Shown piece after piece: positions 24,863 to 32,818 of a DNA stretch of 36,733 nucleotides (its first letter is position 1; each line of letters begins with the position of its first letter). This DNA comes from Candidatus Wallbacteria bacterium. GTDB lineage: Bacteria; Muiribacteriota; UBA6191; JACPRK01. Below the pieces are notes generated by a model. It ran no database searches. It was given only the letters and a program-made list of their open reading frames with translations, and had not been told where the DNA came from. The stretch lies in contig JACPRK010000035.1 in NCBI GenBank assembly GCA_016190005.1, positions 1-36,733 on the forward strand, read 5' to 3'. A program made the translations under genes and the position numbers.

Positions 24863-27610
24863 TTGAACCTGCCTGACTTGCGGGGCGAGGACCCGATCAA
24901 GCGGGCCAACAAGGCCCTGCTCCTCAACAACGTCGACCGCGTGCGAGAGGCCTTCCGCGACCTCAATTCCGTGCCCGGGGACGAGGCCTACTCACTCCTC
25001 ATCCGCGCGTTCCGCCACAAGATGTGGCCGGTGCGCAAGGCCGCCCATGAGGCGCTATCCGTCTTCGGCGACGCCGCCCGCACGCCCGTCAGCCGCTCGC
25101 TCGACAGCACCAACGAGGACGAGGTCTACTGGGCAATCAGAACGCTCGGCAAGATCGGCGGACTGGCCATCCCCGGCCTCGTCGACCTGTCCAAGGGACC
25201 GGATCGCACGCGCCGCCTTTTCGCTGTCACCGCGCTCGGCGACGTCGCCGATCCCGCCATCGTCCCCGCCCTCATCGAGCGCCTCGACGACGAGGCCTGG
25301 AAGATCCGCTGCGAGGCCGCCCGGGTCCTCGAGCTCCACGCCGGCAAGCTGCCCGTCGTCAAGAAGCTCCAGGACGCGTTGATGCTCAAAAACGAGAACA
25401 TCACGTACTGGGCCCTCAAGATCCTCTCCAAGCTGATGGGCGCCTCGGCCATCGAACCCGTCAAGGCGTTCCTGGGAAACCCGGACAACCGTCTCCGCTA
25501 CTCCGCCATCTCGGCGATGGACGACTTCCCCGACGACGTCGCCGTACCGCTCCTCATCGCCTGCTTGAACGACGCCTCCTGGATCGTCCGCAAGCAGGCC
25601 GCCGAACGCCTCCTCAAACGCGGCGAAAGGATTGAAGGCTTCCTCAAGAGCGCCTTCCGAGACGGCAGCCACGACGTCAAGTTCTGGTCCATCAAGGTCC
25701 TCGCACAGGTCGCCGGCAAGGGCCGCATGGAGACCTACACCAGCCTCCTCGGCAGCGGCCGCGAGGACCTCAAGTACTACGGCATTACGGCCCTGGGCGA
25801 GGTCCGCGAACCCGAAGCCGTGTCGCTCCTCGTCAACTGCTTCCGCGATCCCTCCTGGGGTATCCGCGAGTACGCCAGCGAACAGCTCGCCGCCATGGGC
25901 GACTACCCGCTCTCCCAGCTCTCGGCCGGCATCAACAGCGACAGCGACGACGTCAAGTACTGGTGCATCAAGACCCTCGCCAGGATCGGCAACCCCGCCG
26001 CCGTCCAGCTCGGTTTTTGCCTCTCCAGCCAGGATCGCATCACCCGCATGCACGCCATCGAGGCCGCCAAGGACGTCAAGGCCGAGGCGATCACGGCCGC
26101 CACCGTCGAACGGCTCGACGACCCGGAGTGGCAGATCCGCAACCGCGCCGCCGAGATCCTCGCGCGCCGGGGCGCCAGCGCCGTGCGCCGGCTGCTCCCC
26201 AAGCTCGCCGAGGAGAACGACAATTTCTTCTACTGGAGCCGCAAGGTCCTCGAACAGATGCCCGGCGCCGGCCTCAAGGAACTCGTCGCCATGGTCATCG
26301 ACGGCTCACCCGAGCTGCGCAAGAAGGTCTTCCTCTTCGTAGGAGAGCTCGACGAACAGGCCCTATCCACACTGATGGCGAGCCCCCCTCCGGAGGTCCG
26401 CAAGGCCGTGATGAACTTCGAGCCGGCCCGCAAGCGCTCTCCGGAACAGATGGCCGCTGCGGCCGCAGCCGAGGCCACAGGCCAGATGCTGGTCGAGGAA
26501 GAAGGCGTCATCAGCGGCCTGGACCGGCTTCTGCACCATCTCTACGACGCAGGAGGAAGCGACCTCCACATGAACGTGGGAGCGCCACCCTCCGTGCGCA
26601 TCCACGGTGACCTGCAGCCGATTCCCGGCGAGCCGATTCTCACGGCCAAGCTCGCGGAAGACCTGCTCTCCAGCTTCCTCACCGCCCCCCAGCGCCAGCG
26701 CCTGGAGGAGGATTGGACGGTCGACTTCAGCTACGAGATCCCCGAGATGGCACGATTCCGCGTCAACCTCTTCCGCGAACGTCAAGGACTCAACGGAGTT
26801 TTCCGGTTGATTCCTGTGCGCATCGCCACGGTGGACGACCTGCGCCTACCCCAAGTCTTCAAGGACCTCTGCCGCATGAAGCAAGGTCTGGTTCTCGTCA
26901 CGGGCCCGACCGGCAGCGGCAAGTCCACCACCCTGGCTGCGATGGTCGACTTCATGAACGCGGAACGCCACGACCACATCATCACCATCGAGGACCCCAT
27001 CGAGTTCGTCCACGAGCACAAGAAGTGCCTCGTCAGCCAACGCGAGGTCAGCCAGCACACTCGATCATTTGCCAGCGCCCTCCGCAGCGCCCTGCGCGAG
27101 GACCCCGACATCATCCTCGTAGGCGAGATGCGAGACCTCGAGACCATCTCGCTCGCCATCACCGCTAGCGAGACCGGCCACCTCGTCCTCGCCACTCTCC
27201 ACACCACCAACGCCGCCCAGACCATCGACCGCATCATCGACGTCTTCCCGCCCCACCAGCAGCCTCAGATCCGCTCGCAGCTCGCAAACTCCGTCCAGGC
27301 CATCATCGCCCAGCGGCTTCTTCCCAGGGCCACCCGCCCCGGCCGGGTTGCCGTTCACGAGGTGCTTCTCAAGACTCCCGCCGTCCAGAACCTCATCCGG
27401 GAAGGAAAGGCCGAGCAGCTCTTTAGCATGATGCAACTCAACCGCGAAGTCGGCATGCAGACGTTCGACGATCAGCTCATCGAGAACGTCAAGCTGGGCG
27501 AGATCGCCTACGACCTCGCCGTCGAGTACGCCTACGACCGCAAGACCTTCGAGCAAGCGTGCGCCCCCAAGGACGACGCCAAGAAGTCCCGGATGGCACG
27601 CAGGCCTTGA
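24863..27610 (+). CDS. HEAT-repeat protein fused to PilT-type ATPase
   Basis: 915 residues. Residues ~30-520 are a run of ~31-residue HEAT repeats (recurring DD..W.IR..AAE.L and DVKYW.IK.L patterns). Residues ~549-905 are a complete PilT/PilU ATPase: Walker A GPTGSGKST (~680), Asp box ITIEDPIEFVH, Walker B IILVGEMRDLETI (~750) and His box LATLHTTNAAQTIDRIIDVFP (~775). PilT hexamers power type IV pilus retraction; ordinary PilT is ~350 residues. TTG start at 24863 with GAGG overlapping the cytochrome stop; the position predicts translational coupling. No other pilus gene is in the window. The HEAT arm may recruit partners. Confidence 0.93.
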   Translation: MNLPDLRGEDPIKRANKALLLNNVDRVREAFRDLNSVPGDEAYSLLIRAFRHKMWPVRKAAHEALSVFGDAARTPVSRSLDSTNEDEVYWAIRTLGKIGGLAIPGLVDLSKGPDRTRRLFAVTALGDVADPAIVPALIERLDDEAWKIRCEAARVLELHAGKLPVVKKLQDALMLKNENITYWALKILSKLMGASAIEPVKAFLGNPDNRLRYSAISAMDDFPDDVAVPLLIACLNDASWIVRKQAAERLLKRGERIEGFLKSAFRDGSHDVKFWSIKVLAQVAGKGRMETYTSLLGSGREDLKYYGITALGEVREPEAVSLLVNCFRDPSWGIREYASEQLAAMGDYPLSQLSAGINSDSDDVKYWCIKTLARIGNPAAVQLGFCLSSQDRITRMHAIEAAKDVKAEAITAATVERLDDPEWQIRNRAAEILARRGASAVRRLLPKLAEENDNFFYWSRKVLEQMPGAGLKELVAMVIDGSPELRKKVFLFVGELDEQALSTLMASPPPEVRKAVMNFEPARKRSPEQMAAAAAAEATGQMLVEEEGVISGLDRLLHHLYDAGGSDLHMNVGAPPSVRIHGDLQPIPGEPILTAKLAEDLLSSFLTAPQRQRLEEDWTVDFSYEIPEMARFRVNLFRERQGLNGVFRLIPVRIATVDDLRLPQVFKDLCRMKQGLVLVTGPTGSGKSTTLAAMVDFMNAERHDHIITIEDPIEFVHEHKKCLVSQREVSQHTRSFASALRSALREDPDIILVGEMRDLETISLAITASETGHLVLATLHTTNAAQTIDRIIDVFPPHQQPQIRSQLANSVQAIIAQRLLPRATRPGRVAVHEVLLKTPAVQNLIREGKAEQLFSMMQLNREVGMQTFDDQLIENVKLGEIAYDLAVEYAYDRKTFEQACAPKDDAKKSRMARRP

Positions 27611-27650
27611 GCCACAAAAGACGCGCCCCCATCCATCCCCCAGGGCAAAC

Positions 27651-28352
27651 TCAGATCTCCATCGACCCGGCGCGACGGTCCAGGCTTCGCCGCAGCACCC
27701 AGAAGACCGCCCCGAGCGAAATCGCAGCCCACAGCAAGGCCCAGAACGTCGCCGGAATGTGCGTCATGCGCGCGAGCTGCTGGGCGTCCGTGACACCCGG
27801 CGCGCCTCCGACGCCCACCAGAATCCCCGCACCTGGCAGTAACGTACGGATATCCATCAGCGCCATGCTGGCCGTCAGTACTCCCAGCGTCTGGGCGATG
27901 TAGAATTCGGTTTCCGCGCTCGCCGTCCTTCCGATCTTCCAGAGCGCAATCCCGGTCGCCAGCCCATACAGCGCCGTGAACGAATCCCGCGCATAGCACA
28001 CCGTCAGCACGAGGAACAGCGCCCCAAGCGACTCCAGCACATATCGAGAGAATCGTCGATCCGACGCCAGCATGATGATGCCGCACCCGAAGAAGACGCT
28101 CCCGAGGTACCCGCCGCTCACCACCGCCAGCGGAAAGCCGCCCGCTGTCGTCGTCAGTCCAGCTGTGTTTGGCGCAACCTGGATACTGCCAACCCTGCCC
28201 CCGGTGGCAAGCGCCGCCAGCGCGTGCCCCGACTCGTGACACATCGTCGAGAACAACCGGACCGGGTACACCAGCGGCGTCTCCCACAGAAACCACGCCG
28301 CCAGCACCGCAACAATCAGACCCTTCAGATTTCGAGAATCTAGCCGCGCCAT
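27651..28352 (-). CDS. M50B-like membrane metallopeptidase
   Basis: 233 residues with about six membrane helices. HESGH (39-43) is the zinc site of the M50-like family, close to the N-terminus as usual; GRVGSIQVAPN.AG and GG(Y/F)LGS blocks follow. Such proteins act as intramembrane proteases or have unknown roles. Start at 28352: GGGAG 5 nt upstream. Its ATG overlaps the divergent methyltransferase ATG (CATG, 28350-28353). A longer frame to 28400 has no support. Confidence 0.82.
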   Translation of the reverse strand: MARLDSRNLKGLIVAVLAAWFLWETPLVYPVRLFSTMCHESGHALAALATGGRVGSIQVAPNTAGLTTTAGGFPLAVVSGGYLGSVFFGCGIIMLASDRRFSRYVLESLGALFLVLTVCYARDSFTALYGLATGIALWKIGRTASAETEFYIAQTLGVLTASMALMDIRTLLPGAGILVGVGGAPGVTDAQQLARMTHIPATFWALLWAAISLGAVFWVLRRSLDRRAGSMEI

Positions 28353-29175
28353 GACAGCTCCCTCAACAACTTCCTTGCCCGTGCCATCCGGCCCGCGCAA
28401 TCCTCCTCATTCTACGCTCTCGGCCGCCAATCCAACATCCCGCTTCGCCCACCCCTCGAATTGGCTCGACCGCTTCCTGGTTCCACCACAGACCCGCCAG
28501 CTCGAGCTGCTGGACGGACCGCTGCCTCCACGTGACGCCCTGCTGGCGAACCTGCGCGACCTGGCGCTGGTCAACAGGTTCGCGGGCGGCTGGGCTGTCG
28601 CCGCCTGGGCACTCGAGCGCCTCGTCGGATCGTCGAGTCAACGGAGCTTTCGAGTACTCGACATCGGCACCGGCGGGGCCGATGTCCCGGTCGCGCTTTC
28701 GCAGTGGGCACGCCGGCGCGGCCTGGCGCTCCAGGTCGACGCTATCGACCTGCGCCATGAAGTCGTCGACCTGGCCCGCTCCCTCGCTGCCGACGAGCCC
28801 TCCGTGCGCGTCCTGCAAGGCGACGCGCTCGACCTCGGAGCGCTGCCTCAGCGCTATGACTTCGTCCTCTCCTCGCTGGCTCTGCATCACTTCGATCCGC
28901 CCGACGCCGTGCGCTTCCTGCAAGCTGCCCACGCCAGGGCCTCCATCGCCCTGGTCGTCAACGACCTTCGCCGGTCTCGCGTCGCCTGGTACGCCACCCG
29001 GCTGGTCTCCCGCATCTTCTTCGAGAGCTTCGAGGCCAAGCATGACGGTCCCCTCTCCGTGCTCCGCGCCTACACTCCCCGCGAAGTCGCCGAACTAGCT
29101 CGGATGGCCGGGTTGCCGGGCGCCGAAGTCCACACCCGTCCCCCCTTCAGGATGTGCCTCATCGCCAGGGCCTGA
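28351..29175 (+). CDS. SAM-dependent methyltransferase
   Basis: 274 residues. Class I fold: motif I VLDIGTGGADVPVAL (~106-120), acidic residue in AIDLRHE, then DFVLSSLALHHF. The N-terminal LRDLALVNRFAGGW and DIGTGGAD are typical of UbiE-like methyltransferases found near polyketide or isoprenoid quinone/lipid genes. Substrate unknown. No SD precedes the ATG at 28351, and the first ~35 residues look disordered, so the real start may be downstream. No other gene on this strand lies nearby. Confidence 0.85.
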   Translation: MTAPSTTSLPVPSGPRNPPHSTLSAANPTSRFAHPSNWLDRFLVPPQTRQLELLDGPLPPRDALLANLRDLALVNRFAGGWAVAAWALERLVGSSSQRSFRVLDIGTGGADVPVALSQWARRRGLALQVDAIDLRHEVVDLARSLAADEPSVRVLQGDALDLGALPQRYDFVLSSLALHHFDPPDAVRFLQAAHARASIALVVNDLRRSRVAWYATRLVSRIFFESFEAKHDGPLSVLRAYTPREVAELARMAGLPGAEVHTRPPFRMCLIARA

Positions 29176-29196
29176 AACGGCCGGCCCAGCTCTCCG

Positions 29197-29586
29197 CTAC
29201 TTCGGCGGCCAGATTTGCCCGGGTGTGTATGGCTGACCGGAGCGGGGGGACACCTTCTGAGGCTGCTGGCCACCCCACTGCCCCCCCTGCCACTGCTTCT
29301 GGGGCATCTCGCCGCCTTTGCCCTGTCCGCTCCACGGTCCCCCCTGTCCCATCCCGTACTTCGCCTTGATCGCCAACCGCCGCTCCTGGAACTCCTGCAT
29401 CAGCGCCTGCTTCTTCTGCTCGAACTCCTGGTGCAACGCCTGCTTGCGCGCATGCAACTCTTGCTCCAGCGCCTTCATCTCCTGCCACATCTGCGAACTC
29501 TGGCCCGCGCTCCCGTGCTCACCCCACGCGACTCCCGCCCGCATGACCATCAGACACGTCATCAGCACCGCCGCTCTCACTACCAT
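29197..29586 (-). CDS. Small exported coiled-coil protein with Gly/Gln-rich tail
   Basis: 129 residues. Signal peptide (1-~23, WGEHG), then a highly charged helix (~35-75: repeated EQELHARKQALHQEF-like heptads, KQALMQEFQERR), then a Gly/Gln/Trp-rich tail ending GQIWPPK. No family recognised. Start at 29586: AAGGAGG 6 nt upstream and signal peptide. It ends the long minus-strand run, 88 nt after the glycosyltransferase. A periplasmic or surface structural role is a guess. Confidence 0.75.
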   Translation of the reverse strand: MVVRAAVLMTCLMVMRAGVAWGEHGSAGQSSQMWQEMKALEQELHARKQALHQEFEQKKQALMQEFQERRLAIKAKYGMGQGGPWSGQGKGGEMPQKQWQGGQWGGQQPQKVSPRSGQPYTPGQIWPPK

Positions 29587-29674
29587 CCGCGTCCTCCTTC
29601 CAGCTCCCCTCCCCCCGCGAAACTCTACCGCATACGCAGCACCTTTCGCAGACACCGGCGGCTTCGGGAACCCC

Positions 29675-30853
29675 TCACGACCCTGCCGGCAGCCGGCTCT
29701 CGCCCCCCCTGGCAAGCAGCCGCCGAACCGCGTCCAGCACGGTCGCGGGCTCGATCAACTCCTGACAATACGGTCGCCTTTCGCACCGAGGCAGGTAGCA
29801 GCACAGACAGTCCATCTCGGGCGCCAGCTTCTCTCCACGCCCAAAGACCTCGATCTCCGCCACCGAGGTCGGCCCGAACAGCACAACTGTCGGACGCTTC
29901 GTAGCAAGCGCCAAGTGCATCGCCAGCGAATCGCTCGTTACCACTACGGCCGCCGCCGCCAGCATGCCTGCAAACCTCCGGACCGGATGCACCCCCGGGA
30001 AGAACGTCCCCCGGGGCGCCCGTTCCATCAGCCGCCCGATCAGCGGCATCTCGAGCTCGCCGCCGAAGAGTGCCACCTGCAACCCCAGCTGCTCTGCCAC
30101 CATCGGCATGAACGACGCAAGGTGCGGCTCGGACCATCGCTTGAACTCCCAGCGCCCACCACCACCAACGTTCAGCGCAAGGAACCGCTCCTCGACCGAC
30201 AACCCGGCCGACCGCAACACCCGCCGCGCATCCTCGAGCTCTTCGACCTCCAGCGGCAGAACGTACTCTCCGGAATCCCCCTCCAGCCCCAACATTTCCA
30301 TCATGTGAGACTGGTAACTCCTCGTGTTCTCCCGCTTCAGATCGTCCCAGAGCCCCATCTGCCACCACGTGCGGGCCTTCTCGTCCACCGGGAGCACAAC
30401 CCCGTCTCGAAGCTGAAATCCCACCGCGCGCGCCGGTGCCCCGTTCCCCGCCGAGCTCGTGAACGCCAATGTGGCCAGCCTCGCGGCTTCCGCCGAGGCA
30501 TCCAGGCAAATCACCAGGTCGAACCGCTCCGACTGCGCCAGCGCCAGGGCTTCGTACCCCATCCCGACAACCCGCGCAACGTACGGATTCCGACTCAATA
30601 GCGGCAATGAATCCTTTCCGGCCACCCAGGTGATGTGCGGCGGCACACCGCCTTCGGTCTCGGCGCGGGTCAGCGGCTCGAGGATACAGGTCGTGCGCAG
30701 CACGTCCCCCATCGCGTCCAGCTTCACGATCAGTATGCGTCGGCCCCGGGGCCGGTAGTACTCGCACGCGTCGCAGACGGCTCCGAAGTGCTTGTGGGGC
30801 GCACAGGGACGATCGCCCAGGTAGTGCCGGCAATCCGTCCTGACCGTCCTCAC
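29675..30853 (-). CDS. Glycosyltransferase family 9 (heptosyltransferase-like)
   Basis: 392 residues. GT-B fold of ADP-heptose:LPS heptosyltransferases: ILIVKLDAMGDVLRTT (40-55), NVGGGGRWEFKRW, and VTSDSLAMHLALATKRPTVVLFGPT. It should add heptose (or a related sugar) to the core glycan in the cytoplasm. An N-terminal extension (CRHYLGDRPC...CDAC, 8-30) and a C-terminal CLCCYLPRCERRPYC cluster hold paired cysteines, possibly a metal or Fe-S site. GTG start overlaps the heptose kinase stop as GTGA, so the kinase and transferase are coupled. Confidence 0.9.
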   Translation of the reverse strand: MRTVRTDCRHYLGDRPCAPHKHFGAVCDACEYYRPRGRRILIVKLDAMGDVLRTTCILEPLTRAETEGGVPPHITWVAGKDSLPLLSRNPYVARVVGMGYEALALAQSERFDLVICLDASAEAARLATLAFTSSAGNGAPARAVGFQLRDGVVLPVDEKARTWWQMGLWDDLKRENTRSYQSHMMEMLGLEGDSGEYVLPLEVEELEDARRVLRSAGLSVEERFLALNVGGGGRWEFKRWSEPHLASFMPMVAEQLGLQVALFGGELEMPLIGRLMERAPRGTFFPGVHPVRRFAGMLAAAAVVVTSDSLAMHLALATKRPTVVLFGPTSVAEIEVFGRGEKLAPEMDCLCCYLPRCERRPYCQELIEPATVLDAVRRLLARGGESRLPAGS

Positions 30854-31851
30854 AGGCCGGCTCCGTCGTGTTGTTCGATCGCCCGCCGAATCTCCGCCCG
30901 GTTCACCGTGGCGGTCCCGAACAGCCGCACCACCACGCTCGCCGCGAAGTTGGCCAGGTACGCGGAATCCTCCAGACCCAGTCCGCTGGCCACAGCAAGT
31001 CCCATCACACTCGACACCGTGTCACCCGCGCCGGTCACGTCGAAGACGTCCCGCGCCATCGTCGGAATGTGCAGCATCGACCCGTCCCGTTTGAACAGCG
31101 ACATGCCCTGCGCACCGCGCGTGATCAAGATCGCCTCCAGGTCCAGCTCGTCTCGCAACTTGCGTCCCGCTTCCAGCAGCGTCCTCTCGTCCTTGATCTT
31201 GAACCCCGCCCCCAGACTCGCCTCCGCCGTGTTCGGCGTGATCAAACTGAAACTTCGATAGTGCTGAAAGTGGATGTCCTTCGGGTCCACCACAACCGGA
31301 ACACCCCGGCGGCGCCTCAACCCTCGGAGGTGCTCCAGAAGCCGCGGCGTGATGACACCCTTTCCGTAGTCGCTCACGATCAGCCCGTCGACGCTTTCCG
31401 CGATCGAGTCGACGTACGCGCAGAGACGCTCGTGCATCTGCTCGGACGAGTCCTGGCGCGACTCACGGTCCAGCCGCACGATCTGCTGCGACTGGCCGAT
31501 CACTCTCGTCTTCACGGTCGTCGGCCGGGCCGGGTCCCGGAAGATCCCCGCCCCGCCGAGGCCTCTCTCCGCGAGCAGCCCCACAAGCCGCTCCTGGTCC
31601 GCGTCCTCTCCGGCCAGCCCGCAAAGGTGCACTTCGGCCTCCAGCGCCAGCAGATTGCTGGCGACGTTGGCCGCTCCCCCCAGGATGTAGCTCTCCCGAA
31701 CCACGTCCAGCACCGGAACCGGCGCCTCCGGACTCAACCTCTCCACGTTTCCGAAGAGGTACTTGTCCAGGATCACGTCACCGATGACCAAGATGCGCGG
31801 ACGTCCCAGTTCTGCCAGCCTGCCAAGCAGCTTCGATCGCTCCATCGACAT
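30850..31851 (-). CDS. hldA: D-glycero-β-D-manno-heptose-7-phosphate kinase
   Basis: 333 residues. PfkB fold of RfaE1: GDVILDKYLFGNVERLSPEAPVPV (24-47), GGAANVA (58-64), KTRVIGQSQQIVRLDRE, VVVDPK, and catalytic D277 in DVTGAGD. It phosphorylates heptose 7-phosphate at C1 for ADP-heptose synthesis. Only the kinase domain is present, so the adenylyltransferase half of HldE must be elsewhere. ATG at 31851 is adjacent to the preceding stop; a second ATG at 31845 is possible. Confidence 0.93.
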   Translation of the reverse strand: MSMERSKLLGRLAELGRPRILVIGDVILDKYLFGNVERLSPEAPVPVLDVVRESYILGGAANVASNLLALEAEVHLCGLAGEDADQERLVGLLAERGLGGAGIFRDPARPTTVKTRVIGQSQQIVRLDRESRQDSSEQMHERLCAYVDSIAESVDGLIVSDYGKGVITPRLLEHLRGLRRRRGVPVVVDPKDIHFQHYRSFSLITPNTAEASLGAGFKIKDERTLLEAGRKLRDELDLEAILITRGAQGMSLFKRDGSMLHIPTMARDVFDVTGAGDTVSSVMGLAVASGLGLEDSAYLANFAASVVVRLFGTATVNRAEIRRAIEQHDGAGL

Positions 31852-32772
31852 TCACTCCAGCAAGGCCCCGGCTATGAGCGGAATGAGAATCTCGTGATGG
31901 CCCGTGAGCTGGATCGCCTTTCCTCCGGGCCGCTCCAGTACGTTCACCCGGGGCCTGTAATGCTGAATCATGTCCAGGTTGACGGCCGTGAAAGCCTCTA
32001 CCCGCTTCCCGACGTTCCTCACCAAGGACAGCGCCTTCAGGAAAACTTCCGGCATCAGGACGGCCGAGCCCACGTTCAGATAAATGCCGCCATCCGACAA
32101 CCCCGGCAGCGCCGCGGCAAACGTCTCGAAGTCCCTCCGCAAGAGTCCGCCCAGCTTCTCCCAATCGACCGCGGGATGGATGTGCACGACATCGGCGCCC
32201 AGCGCTGCATGCACCGTCGCCGGAACCTTCAGCTCCCAGGCCCTGCCCAGCACCGAGTGCGCCCGCTGCGGCATCTCGCTCTGGCTGATTCGCCGGCCCA
32301 GCAGTGAGCCCAGCCCCAGCCCCAGGCTTCTGCCGTAGTCGTCGGTCAGCACGTCTCCCAGGAACCGGCCCGTCTCTTCGGCCGTCCCGAAGCTACCGTC
32401 CTCCAGCGCCTCCGCGACGTCTTCGGAAGTCTCGCCGCAGTAGGCTATCTCGAAGTCGTGCACGATGCCGGCGCCGTTCAACGCCAGGTGAGAGACGTAC
32501 CGCTTCTCCATCAACCCGGTCAGGTACGGCGCCAGACCACACTTCAGTACGTGCGCTCCGAGGCTCCAGATGATCGACCGTCCCTGGGTCTTCGCAAGAC
32601 GCAGGGCCGCGATCAGCGTCTTCAATTGCTTCCCCGCAAGCAGGTCCGGCAGGCTGTCGATCCACGCCGAAAGCTGCGTGCCGGGGGCCGGCCGCCCAAA
32701 CGCCTCCACCTTGACCAGGTGCTTGCGCTGCCGCAGCGAAACCGTTTTCAGACGCCGGAAGTCGACCGACAT
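31852..32772 (-). CDS. Deoxyhypusine-synthase-like protein
   Basis: 306 residues. Related to deoxyhypusine/homospermidine synthases: GAHVLKCGL (72-80), NGAGIVHDFE (99-108), GETSEDV (113-119), ETG (133-135), HIHPAVDW. The C-terminal region that carries the catalytic Lys of eukaryotic DHS (SGxPDEAxxWGK type) is not seen; instead it ends RPGGKAIQLTGHHEILIPLIAGALL. It therefore probably has another substrate. Bacteria have no eIF5A. It heads the heptose kinase-glycosyltransferase set. A TAGACT lies 7 nt before the ATG, giving a possible leaderless start. Confidence 0.82.
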   Translation of the reverse strand: MSVDFRRLKTVSLRQRKHLVKVEAFGRPAPGTQLSAWIDSLPDLLAGKQLKTLIAALRLAKTQGRSIIWSLGAHVLKCGLAPYLTGLMEKRYVSHLALNGAGIVHDFEIAYCGETSEDVAEALEDGSFGTAEETGRFLGDVLTDDYGRSLGLGLGSLLGRRISQSEMPQRAHSVLGRAWELKVPATVHAALGADVVHIHPAVDWEKLGGLLRRDFETFAAALPGLSDGGIYLNVGSAVLMPEVFLKALSLVRNVGKRVEAFTAVNLDMIQHYRPRVNVLERPGGKAIQLTGHHEILIPLIAGALLE

Positions 32773-32779
32773 GCCGTGC

Positions 32780-32785
32780 AGTCTA
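32780..32785 (-). promoter_or_regulatory. Candidate -10 for the heptose operon
   Basis: Minus-strand TAGACT lies 7 nt before the ATG at 32772. As with the response regulator, initiation would fall at the start codon. No good -35 is seen. The gap from the upstream kinase is 46 nt, so this may be an internal promoter. Confidence 0.35.
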
Positions 32786-32818
32786 TCAGACCCACGCCTG
32801 CTCCCTTCCGCCCGGCAG

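Noticed and set aside
30868-32307. Long plus-strand frame opposite the heptose kinase
   Set aside because: Arg/His/Pro/Gln-rich antisense translation with no motif.
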